Positions 24,975-33,155 of a DNA stretch of 64,000 nt are shown one piece after another. The translations under genes and the position numbers were made by a program. Location of the stretch: assembly GCA_020832305.1 (NCBI GenBank), contig JAFIEV010000067.1, positions 186,001-250,000 of the forward strand, given 5' to 3'. Every line of letters begins with the position of its first letter. Within the stretch, counting starts at the first letter, position 1. The notes below the pieces were generated by a model, which was given only the letters and a program-made list of their open reading frames with translations, made no database searches and was not told where the DNA came from. The DNA is from Cyclobacteriaceae bacterium. Lineage in GTDB: Bacteria; Bacteroidota; Bacteroidia; Cytophagales; Cyclobacteriaceae.

Positions 24975-25625
24975 TTTAAGCTGACCGCTAAGCGGGTCAG
25001 GCAGAGAAATTTTACACGCACTTTCCCGCAGAACCGTGCTTGAGACTCTCACCTCACACGGCTCTTCATGTTCAATCGCTCGGCCACTTAGGCTGAAGGT
25101 CATTAGCTTTTAAAACAAAAACAAATCGCGACTTTGTTTTAGTACATTCCTCTTCCCAAAAAAATTGGTTGGGATACCTAGCAAAAACAAACATGCTTAG
25201 CCTTGCGCTCCCTCTCCATTACAGAGACTTCTTTACTACTACGGCTAAAGCTGCCCCCTATATCTCAAGTGCCTCTTTTCTTGTCTGTTTCCTCTCTCGA
25301 TTTCACAGAGCGATATAGAGTTCACTTGTTCCTTAAAACAGCTTAGATACATGTTCCCGCTACTCGGGACAGGCTCTGCCAACTTTACCCCGGATGCTGT
25401 GTTTTCAGTAATCAGGTGTCCACCACACTTTGTCGTAGGTACAAACGTAACTACCTGCTTTTGACATCATCTTTTGCGCTTACGAGGCTTCATTATTGGT
25501 TCATTTTCATTCAGCTCATTGTAAACACATCTACATAGGTTATTACCTCCGTTTTTTCTTATCGCTCACCACCTTGTGGTTTCCCATCAACCACTGAACT
25601 CGCTTTTTTGTCAACGCATGTTATA
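24975..25625 (-). mobile_element. ORF-less group II intron between hsdM and mrr
   Basis: On the minus strand the order of a group II ribozyme is seen: domain I-type sequence after hsdM (GGGAAACCACAAGGTGGTGA), a domain II/III segment with GCCGTAGTAGTAAAGAAGTC and CTGTAATGGAGAGGGAGCG, a short domain IV, a canonical 34-nt domain V at 25064-25031 (GAGCCGTGTGAGG to GCACGGTTC) and a domain VI-like end. Domain IV lacks the reverse transcriptase; only a 40-codon frame (25194-25072) remains where it would be. The exact ends are approximate. It sits 15 bp or more after the hsdM stop and before the mrr start. Confidence 0.85.
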
Positions 25626-25639
25626 GCGAGTGATTCTTG

Positions 25640-27580
25640 TCACGCTGTCTCTGTTTTTACGTTTTGATTAAGCAATATTTTCAATTTTGTCATTGCGTCC
25701 TTTACTATTTTGCTTTGTGTTTCGATGTTCTCAATAACTTCTAAAGTTGTCCGAGTGTCAACCTTTACAACTGCATTTGGATTGACTGCTTTCAGGTCAA
25801 AAACTTTGGCATCAATGTTAGAAATGATGTTTTCCTGTTCTTTTATTTCTTTCTCAATGCTGCTTATTTTTTCTTCGAGTGCTTCAATTTCTGATTTGTA
25901 TTTTTTCTCTTTCTTAACGACTTTCAATTTCTCTTTTAAAGGAATATTTTCTTCTCGTAATTCAGCAACTCTTTCTTTGAATGACTGCATTTTTTCCCAT
26001 GCTTCTGCTCTGCGTGCAGCAAAGTCAATTATCCATGAGTAGCGACTTTCACCTTTTGTAGCTAACATTTTTGCGTAAGTTGGGAATGGTTCATCCTTTA
26101 CATTATCATCTTCTATCCATTCGTGGGTAAGTGTTGCAGGAAGCTTACTGTCGTCAATAATGTTGCCGTCTTTGTCATAGCCAAAATGAGCAAGTGTCAT
26201 TGGGGTTTTCTTACCTACCTTAACTTGTGTAAGGTCATAATACCAAATCTTTTCAGTTTTCTTGCCCTTAGTGAAGAAAACCAAATTGGTTTTTACACCA
26301 GCACCTGCTGTTGAAAATACACCGCCTGGCATACTGATAATTGCCCAAACATTGCACTCGTCAACCAGTTTTCGCTTGGTTTCTACAAATGAACTTTCAT
26401 TGGTTCGGAATAAAAGCCCCTCATCCAATACAATAGCACAAGTTCCTTCGTTCGACAATTGAGAAATGATGTCTTGCATAAAAAGTACCTGGGTTGAACT
26501 TGTCTCAAACGCATATCTTTTTTGTGCATCTTTCCCTTCTTTACCACCAAAGGGTGGATTGGTAAAAATGTAATCAAATGTAGGTGGTGCATTTTCAAAT
26601 AATGTTCCGTAGGTAGTGCGGTTGGTTAATGTGTTTCCATGCCAGATGTTCGGTTGATCAATGCCATGAAGCACAAGATTTGCTAAAGAGATTGGAAAGA
26701 CTAAGTTTTCTTTTTCTTTTCCGAAGAAAGTATCATGTTTTAGCTTGTCAATATCGGTGCTGGAAATTTCTTTACCTAATTTCTGATTGAGATATTCGTA
26801 CCCTATCGCCAAAAAGCCACCTGTTCCACAACAAGGATCATAAATTGTTTTCTCGTGCTCAGGATTTACAGTGAGCACCATAGCCCGGATAACTTCTCGT
26901 GGAGTAAAAAACTGACCGCCATCGCTGTTTTTTTCTCCCATTTTCAGAAGCAAATCTTCATAAACTTGAGAAAGAGTGAAAAACTGAGTGTCATCAACTT
27001 GGTCGGTGTGGAGTTGATGAACTTTGTCCAAAATGTCACGAAGATTAGTTTCACTATCCACTCGAACTCTTTCCACTGCCGTCATTATGCGACCGATGAT
27101 GCGTTGCTTCCGGCTTGCATTTGGATTGGGCTGTTTGGTTTCTTTGTCAATATCTAAGCCATGTAAGTGTGGCAAAAGCTCGTCGTTGATAAAGTCAAAG
27201 AATTTCTTTTCGCCTTTGGCAAACAGTTCCTGCCGTTTCCATCCTTGCTGCTTTCCGTCTGATGTTTTGGGATGGTCGGGCTTGTCGCTATATGGTGCTG
27301 CCCAATCCTGCCAACGAAAAGGACTTACCAATGCAGGTGAATAGCTATTGCCCAATGCTTCTGCTTCTTCTCTTTCTTTTTGTTCCTGAGCATCCAAAAT
27401 ACGTAAAAATAAAATCCAGGTGAGTTCAGGTACATATTGCAATGCACTGGCACAGTTACTCCTACGCATTATATCACAAATTCCCTTTACATATGATGAT
27501 AAAGATTGTGTTGAGCCAATTGTTTTAGGTTGCTTTTTTGCTTTGGGAGATTTCTTAACTATATTTTTTGTCTTAGCCAT
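25640..27580 (-). CDS. hsdM: Type I restriction-modification system DNA methyltransferase subunit
   Basis: 646 residues from the ATG at 27580. The N-terminal HsdM domain (SSYVKGICDIMRRSNCASAL) is followed by the N6-adenine methyltransferase core: FFTPREVIRAMV near 224-235, the SAM motif DPCCGTGGFL near 248-257 and catalytic NPPF at 341-344. The last 110 residues form a coiled coil (FKERVAELREENIPLKEKLK) that would contact HsdS. It methylates adenine in the target chosen by HsdS. It overlaps the end of hsdS by 8 bp, and the order hsdR-hsdS-hsdM is reversed from the common hsdM-S-R. A group II intron begins just after its stop. Confidence 0.96.
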   Translation of the reverse strand: MAKTKNIVKKSPKAKKQPKTIGSTQSLSSYVKGICDIMRRSNCASALQYVPELTWILFLRILDAQEQKEREEAEALGNSYSPALVSPFRWQDWAAPYSDKPDHPKTSDGKQQGWKRQELFAKGEKKFFDFINDELLPHLHGLDIDKETKQPNPNASRKQRIIGRIMTAVERVRVDSETNLRDILDKVHQLHTDQVDDTQFFTLSQVYEDLLLKMGEKNSDGGQFFTPREVIRAMVLTVNPEHEKTIYDPCCGTGGFLAIGYEYLNQKLGKEISSTDIDKLKHDTFFGKEKENLVFPISLANLVLHGIDQPNIWHGNTLTNRTTYGTLFENAPPTFDYIFTNPPFGGKEGKDAQKRYAFETSSTQVLFMQDIISQLSNEGTCAIVLDEGLLFRTNESSFVETKRKLVDECNVWAIISMPGGVFSTAGAGVKTNLVFFTKGKKTEKIWYYDLTQVKVGKKTPMTLAHFGYDKDGNIIDDSKLPATLTHEWIEDDNVKDEPFPTYAKMLATKGESRYSWIIDFAARRAEAWEKMQSFKERVAELREENIPLKEKLKVVKKEKKYKSEIEALEEKISSIEKEIKEQENIISNIDAKVFDLKAVNPNAVVKVDTRTTLEVIENIETQSKIVKDAMTKLKILLNQNVKTETA

Positions 27581-28694
27581 TTTCAATTTCGTTAAATGCT
27601 TGTGCTAGAATTTTTGTGGGTAATTTGGTAATGTCCAGCAATTGTTTATCCAAATCTTTTTGCATTTGTTTCAAGCTTTTCAATGCTGCAGCCGCTTTTT
27701 CTTGCACAACAAATTCTGGAAGATCAATGCTACCTTCCGCTAGTCGGTTAAATAACATTCTTTCCCGCACTGCTCCACGGGCAAGTGAATTAATGCATTG
27801 TTGACCTAAAGGTGAACGAAGCCAGTAATAAAACCAACGTGAATTAACCAAGGTATTTTTGCCTTTCAAAACAACGTAATCCGGACTTGTGATACCGTCT
27901 TCTACATCATCTTCTGCAAATGCAATCGAACCAATTAAAATACGCATCGGATTGTAAAACACGGTTCCGGGAACAATTGGTTTATATCGTTGCGGGTTCT
28001 TTCCAGGCGGTTCTTTCGCTATTGCTATTCCTTTGCGTGTTGCACCATATACGGGATAATTATTCCAATTTTCACCAATTCCAATTTTTACTTCATATAT
28101 TACATCACCTAAACTGTAGATTTCAGTTTTATTATTGTTCAGGCTTTCATAAATGATAGCATTTGCAAGATTCGTTACTTCTTGTATTTGTATTTTTGTC
28201 GCTTCTCTGGCTTTTTCAATTTCAGCAAGTTGATAAGAAAGTTCCTTTGAGATAATTTGTTGTGTAGGCAAATCAGGTGTTAAAATTTCCAAATCATACA
28301 AAATATCAGAACCGATAGCTTCAAATGTAGAGCCTTGACCTTTTTTGATTAATGCCTTTTCAAGATGTTTTAATTGGAGCAACAGAAAATCCCTATCCAT
28401 TATTTCAGGATTTACTCGTATTGCAGCTAATCCTCGGCCAATGCAACATTTTTCATTAGCAATGTTTGTTGCTCCAACAGGTGCACGGACAGACATTAGA
28501 ATATCACCTGAATTTGCAATCTTTTTGGGAGCACTGCACCATTTTACAGGAATTGGATGATGTTTACAAAATTCTGTTTTACCCTGATAAAATGGTAAGC
28601 CTACGCCAAAAGCATTGTATGAACTACTTTCAGGAGATTGCCCCATTACAATATCCTTGCAAACATCCATCAGCTTTTTTGTGATTATACTCAT
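27573..28694 (-). CDS. hsdS: Type I restriction-modification system specificity subunit
   Basis: 373 residues with two target recognition domains separated by a helical spacer. The first domain runs to about residue 150 and ends in the conserved DLPTQQIISKELSYQLAEIE, leading to a spacer helix; the second starts near 190 (YSLGDVIYEVKIGIGENW) and ends in FVVQEKAAAALKSLKQMQKD before the final helix. The length and two-fold plan are normal. It tells HsdM and HsdR which bipartite sequence to bind. It shares ATGA with hsdR upstream and overlaps hsdM downstream, so the three are translationally coupled. Confidence 0.95.
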   Translation of the reverse strand: MSIITKKLMDVCKDIVMGQSPESSSYNAFGVGLPFYQGKTEFCKHHPIPVKWCSAPKKIANSGDILMSVRAPVGATNIANEKCCIGRGLAAIRVNPEIMDRDFLLLQLKHLEKALIKKGQGSTFEAIGSDILYDLEILTPDLPTQQIISKELSYQLAEIEKAREATKIQIQEVTNLANAIIYESLNNNKTEIYSLGDVIYEVKIGIGENWNNYPVYGATRKGIAIAKEPPGKNPQRYKPIVPGTVFYNPMRILIGSIAFAEDDVEDGITSPDYVVLKGKNTLVNSRWFYYWLRSPLGQQCINSLARGAVRERMLFNRLAEGSIDLPEFVVQEKAAAALKSLKQMQKDLDKQLLDITKLPTKILAQAFNEIENG

Positions 28695-31105
28695 GCGCTA
28701 AATAATCTCCCTTTTGCATCCAAAATAACATTATTTGGTGTGCCCAATATTTTCAAAGCATTAATGCCACCTGCGGCTTTTATTTCAGGTACTTGCCAAA
28801 GGGCTGGAGTTTCCAAAGCATCTGTGCCGTCTAAAGAAAACTGGTAGCCAAAAGCTTTTAAAACGGTGGCTGCATTTTTATCAATGCCATCAAACCAAGT
28901 TTTGTTTTCGGCTATGTAATGCGAGCCTCTTTCCGTTCGTTTCAAAGCTTTGGCTTTGTAACCCAAATGCCCGAAGAAGTCGAACATATCGTAATCGTTC
29001 ATCTTGTCAATTTCCTTAATTACTTCGGGTGAGAAGTTCGCTTCCAAAATATGATTGATTAAGGCTTTCCGTTTTTGCGTTTCAATCCAAAGCTGGCGGA
29101 ACTCATCCAGATTATGAGCTTCCCTTATTACACGCTGAATAATTTCCTTGCGGTATTCGTCAATAGGTATGGCAATTTCTTTACCGTCACGGCTGCCCAA
29201 AATAAAACGCCCTTGCGGAGTAATCTTTACGGCATGTCCACGCACTTCGCCAATAGTAGGCGCTTCACCTCCTCCACCGCCTGTGTCACTACCATCATCA
29301 CCATCACCGCCATTTCCGCCTCCACCTGGTCTTGGTGGTTTAGAAATAAATTCCGTTCCAAATAAATCGGTTACTCCTGTGTAATCATACAACCAGAATT
29401 TATACTTTTCGGTTTCCTCGTGTATGCGAGTGCCACGTCCTACCATTTGGTAAAACTTAATGGCAGATTTCAGATAACGGAAAAACACAACTGCATTCAA
29501 TCGTTCAATATCTACACCTGCTTCCAATAAATCTACCGTGCAAGCGATAAAGGCTCTTTGACCTGAACCCCGCATCTGCTCAATTTTGTCAGCACCGTTG
29601 TTTGTGCCACCCATGCACTTAAAGACGTAATCGTCTTTTCTTACCTGATTATTTTCCTTGCACCATTTCACATAAAGGTTGTTCATATACATTACAACAC
29701 GGTCGGCATGAATTTCCCTATTGCAAAAAATAATGACTTTTTGTTCGGGGCCACCATTTTCAACTAGATTCTGAAACAAGTTGTCACACATGGCGGGTGT
29801 TCGCATATCTATGAATATTTCATCATCAAAATCTTTTCCTGTGTAAATCTCCTTAGTTAAGTCGGCTTCTGTTAAAGGCTTACCTGTTTTTATGTTAGTT
29901 GCCTTTGCATCGAGTATTTCCTGTTTGGTAAATACTCTATTGTCAATGTCAGGTTTACGTTTTACAATTTCACAAGCTGCAAGATAACCGTCTTCCTGTG
30001 CCTGGGCCAAAGTGTATTCATAAACAGGTTCACCAAAGTAATTAAAGTTATTTGCAGAAATTTCCAATTCCTCTACAGGTAATTCTTTTCTTGTAACAAG
30101 TTTGCGTGGAGTAGCTGTAAGCCCTATGTGTATGGCTTTGGGGTTGCGTTTTAACACTTCAGACCATTTGCCCCAAGCAGAACGATGGCATTCGTCAATA
30201 ATTATAATGCTGAAAGAATTTTCAGGATAATGCTCGGTTAAGAAACTTGCAACTTTGTCATCAGGCGTTTCATCATCTAAGCCAAGTGTTTGATAAGTAG
30301 CAATATGAACACGGGCATTTTTTGCTGTGTTTTCGCCTTTATCGGTTTTTACTATCCGCACATTGTCGCCAAATGCAGCACTTAGTTTTTCATACGCCTG
30401 TGTTCTTAATTCATCTCTGTCGCAAATGAATAAGGCAGGTTTTGGTAATTGTCTAGCTTCATTTAGCCGCCAAAGTAGATTTGTTGCGATAATGGTTTTA
30501 CCTGCACCTGTTGCCAATGAAAGCAATACTCTTGGGTCTTCACCATTTTGGATTTTAAGAAGTATTTTTTCAAACGCTGCTCGAATTGCAGCATCCTGAT
30601 AGTAACGGTATTTATTCCATGGAGGACTGTCGGGCATGAATAAAATCTGTGCTTCAGGAGTACCAAGGTCAATGCCTGTGTCCTTTGCATAGCGGGTAGT
30701 CAGGTCTTCGTGAGTAATGAAGTCCTTTAAAGGAAAAGTGCCTGCCTGCATTTTGGTGAAGTGGTCGTACTCGCCATATAGATGTCCGTTGCTTGCAAAT
30801 ACATATTTTACTTCAAACCTTTCGCATTCAGAATATTTCTTAGCCTGTTGCATACCCTTCAATGGGTCTTCATTTTCTTTCTTTGCCTCCAAAACAGCAA
30901 CAGGCAAAGGTTTAGGTATTGTTCCAGCCTTTACACAAAGTAAATAGTCTGTCCTACCAGAACCTTTTTTTCTGCGTCCTTTTGGTCCAGTCGGTTCAAC
31001 AGGAGCTGGCGTCTCGCATTTCAATTTTGTTATGTCGTCATACCCTTTAACTCTTAATATTGGGTCTATTAAGTGATAGCGGGTTTCTTGTTCGTTCATT
31101 GCCAT
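28691..31105 (-). CDS. hsdR: Type I restriction-modification system endonuclease/translocase subunit
   Basis: 804 residues, the size of EcoEI-like HsdR. The N-terminal nuclease has Asp53 and EAK at 73-75 (VAVLEAKKE). The SF2 motor shows Walker A ATGAGKT at 198-204, DECH at 304-307, GLTATPRK, and the later motif GRGTRIH. A glycine-rich linker (PPRPGGGGNGGDGDDG, then GGGGG) precedes the C-terminal domain that binds the methyltransferase (ITPQGRFILGSRDGKEIAIP). The subunit pumps DNA and cuts unmodified targets. It is first in the operon, and a copy of the island repeat lies about 120 bp upstream. Confidence 0.96.
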   Translation of the reverse strand: MAMNEQETRYHLIDPILRVKGYDDITKLKCETPAPVEPTGPKGRRKKGSGRTDYLLCVKAGTIPKPLPVAVLEAKKENEDPLKGMQQAKKYSECERFEVKYVFASNGHLYGEYDHFTKMQAGTFPLKDFITHEDLTTRYAKDTGIDLGTPEAQILFMPDSPPWNKYRYYQDAAIRAAFEKILLKIQNGEDPRVLLSLATGAGKTIIATNLLWRLNEARQLPKPALFICDRDELRTQAYEKLSAAFGDNVRIVKTDKGENTAKNARVHIATYQTLGLDDETPDDKVASFLTEHYPENSFSIIIIDECHRSAWGKWSEVLKRNPKAIHIGLTATPRKLVTRKELPVEELEISANNFNYFGEPVYEYTLAQAQEDGYLAACEIVKRKPDIDNRVFTKQEILDAKATNIKTGKPLTEADLTKEIYTGKDFDDEIFIDMRTPAMCDNLFQNLVENGGPEQKVIIFCNREIHADRVVMYMNNLYVKWCKENNQVRKDDYVFKCMGGTNNGADKIEQMRGSGQRAFIACTVDLLEAGVDIERLNAVVFFRYLKSAIKFYQMVGRGTRIHEETEKYKFWLYDYTGVTDLFGTEFISKPPRPGGGGNGGDGDDGSDTGGGGGEAPTIGEVRGHAVKITPQGRFILGSRDGKEIAIPIDEYRKEIIQRVIREAHNLDEFRQLWIETQKRKALINHILEANFSPEVIKEIDKMNDYDMFDFFGHLGYKAKALKRTERGSHYIAENKTWFDGIDKNAATVLKAFGYQFSLDGTDALETPALWQVPEIKAAGGINALKILGTPNNVILDAKGRLFSA

Positions 31106-31225
31106 ATTTCAGTCTTTATTACTTTGTTACTGTCATTGTACGGTGTCTTTTTAGCATTAGCTATAAAAGTTAATTGAAACAAGTCTAAAATTTTTATACG
31201 ATTTCTTTTTGTTGCACAGGTTTAT

Positions 31226-31690
31226 ATTTGTTGTTAATTAAATGGTTTATTATAAATCATCAATCTGTCTTACTAAGCATCCTACATTCCTTGAGTTTAC
31301 TTGGGTTTAATTTTCTGTAGTCATAAAACTACTATTTCTAAAAATTTCTAAATTAACTATAAAGACGTATCTGCATCCTGCAAATGAGTCGCGTAAAGTG
31401 CTGAAAAAAGACCAACTTACCGACTTCCTGAATTTGCATGCCTCTCTCAATCAATTCATACCTTTTTATATATTTGATATATAGTCACATAAAAATATTT
31501 TAAGTTGTTGACAATCATTAGCTCTTTAAAGCTCCGCCACGTCAGTCCAATTCTTCAATGAATAGAAAGACGATTTGTGACTAAATATAATGGTTGCGAA
31601 AATATGAACAAATAAAAATCAAATATTATTGTAACTTCAGTTTCGACATCCTACAACACTACGTTAAAGGATCAATACTTCAAAAAATCC
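31226..31690 (+). repeat. Island repeat, long copy B
   Basis: About 465 bp closely similar throughout to 37749-38205 in the same orientation. Shared stretches include AAATGAGTCGCGTAAAG, TTTGATATATAGTCACATAA, GAATAGAAAGACGATTTG and TTTCGACATCCTACAACACT. No open frame runs through it. It lies just upstream of hsdR. Confidence 0.88.
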
Positions 31691-32261
31691 TAGCCTACAG
31701 CTATCAACCTATGATTTGCATCGCCCATACAGATAATCGAAATAACTAAAAATCTTGCCCAATGAGGAATTAGTTTTTCTTCCATATCTAATTATACCCT
31801 GCTGATTAACACATTTTTGGTTTACACCCCGTTTAGCATCAGGGCCTTCGGTTTTAGAGCCTTTACATATTGTCGTTCGCAAACCATGGGTTCTTTTTCG
31901 TTTAAAATTTTTTTGACATGATGCGCATTTGCAAGGACAGGCCGGCAAGTAAACTCCCAAAAGTTGAAGATATAAATGCCTGAATAGTGAGGTTTCCAAT
32001 AACAAAATCAACCTGACACAACAACAGACGTTCGAAACGTATGATGATACTATCATATATTATAATTATAATAAGCTACAGAAGAATGAATTACACAATT
32101 CGTCCAGCATTTTAATAATTATTAAATATGTACGACCTTGACTTTAGTCGTCGTTTATAAATATAGGTATAATCAGAATCCCGATTATCGGTACTTAATT
32201 TATGCTGAATAACTCTTTTAAAAGATTATTTCATAAGTAATAACTGCTTTTTAATATAGAA
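31691..32261. other. Non-coding stretch between island repeat B and the SHOCT gene
   Basis: The only open frame (31709-32056, minus) reads as a Cys- and Lys-rich sequence without domain character, and I do not accept it. A TAATCnnnATTATCGG-like inverted patch near 32171-32195 is weak. Nothing else is supported. Confidence 0.5.
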
Positions 32262-32951
32262 TTACTTAAGTCTGTTATGTGGGTATTTATCTTCAACAAA
32301 ACCAAATTTAATAAAAACAGATAAATATTTCTGAATATCATCAAACTGAGATGAAATTCCTTTTAACTTCTCAATTAAATCCTCTTTATATAAATTATAA
32401 AATTTTAATATAACAAATTCAGTTTTTTCCTCCGTGTCACATAGTTCTGTAAGAATAATTACTATCCTATTATTAAATACACGCCAAACGTTTTTCGTAG
32501 ATTTTTCTATTTCAATATATAATAGTTCTATAGAGCGGTTTAATTGAAATTCTATTGCTTTATCATCAACCTTATAAATATTCAAATTGCTTTTGGTAGA
32601 AAGTAATTTTCTCTTTTCAATCTCAAATTCTTCTTTAGTAATGTAACCTTTATCAAGTAATTTGCCAAGTTTATTAATGCTTTCTAATGTACTAGAAGAA
32701 TTATAATCAATATTCATTTGACTTATATTTTCACTCTTTTTAATCAATATATTTTTATTAATCATCTCATTCTTTTTACTTTCAGAATCACCAGCTATTA
32801 ATAAAATTAGAAATGCTATGAGTGGAGATAAAAGAAATGATAGAATAAAGTAACTAATTTCATCACGTCCTTTTCTTTTAGCGGCTGATGATACCAATAT
32901 ACATAAAACAATCCAAACTAAAATATAAAAAAAGAAAACAAAGGCTTCCAT
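32262..32951 (-). CDS. Membrane protein with SHOCT domain
   Basis: 229 residues. Two membrane helices lie at about 4-22 and 33-53 (FFFYILVWIVLCILVSS; YFILSFLLSPLIAFLILLIA). Residues 90-118 are a SHOCT motif (LGKLLDKGYITKEEFEIEKR), a short helical domain found at the ends of many bacterial proteins. The C-terminal 110 residues are helical and acidic with no match I know. Function is unknown. It lies inside the block flanked by the long repeats, 205 bp downstream of the DUF262 gene, with a hairpin between. Confidence 0.65.
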   Translation of the reverse strand: MEAFVFFFYILVWIVLCILVSSAAKRKGRDEISYFILSFLLSPLIAFLILLIAGDSESKKNEMINKNILIKKSENISQMNIDYNSSSTLESINKLGKLLDKGYITKEEFEIEKRKLLSTKSNLNIYKVDDKAIEFQLNRSIELLYIEIEKSTKNVWRVFNNRIVIILTELCDTEEKTEFVILKFYNLYKEDLIEKLKGISSQFDDIQKYLSVFIKFGFVEDKYPHNRLK

Positions 32952-33012
32952 AATGTAATAAATTAAGTTATTGAATTAGGTATTTAAATAATTAGATTTA
33001 TTTTCATCGATT

Positions 33013-33150
33013 AGCGCTAACGGTTGAAAAAATATATAGTTGCCGACTGCGGGGCACTATCCTGTCGAACACCACCGCAGTTGTTGCGGGCTGCGAATTT
33101 CCAATTCTGAACTGAAACGGCAATTGTCATATAGTTTGTGTTAGCGTTAC
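33013..33150. repeat. Imperfect cassette-type (attC-like) hairpin 3' of the DUF262 gene
   Basis: CGCTAAC at 33016-33022 faces GTTAGCG at 33140-33146, and TATAGTTGCC near 33036 faces GGCAATTGTCATATA near 33119. The intervening 80 bp holds a weaker G+C-rich pairing. A similar element with the same CGCTAACG beginning and an ACGTnTTTT-type ending lies at 36769-36912. The position just after a stop codon and the inverted core boxes resemble integron attC sites, but the boxes do not fit the RYYYAAC/GTTRRRY rule exactly. Confidence 0.45.
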
Positions 33151-33155
33151 GTGTT

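Noticed and set aside
31709-32056. 115-codon open frame, minus strand
   Set aside because: Composition is not protein-like apart from a Lys/Cys-rich stretch, it has no family resemblance and it lies between a repeat and a gene; not accepted as a gene.
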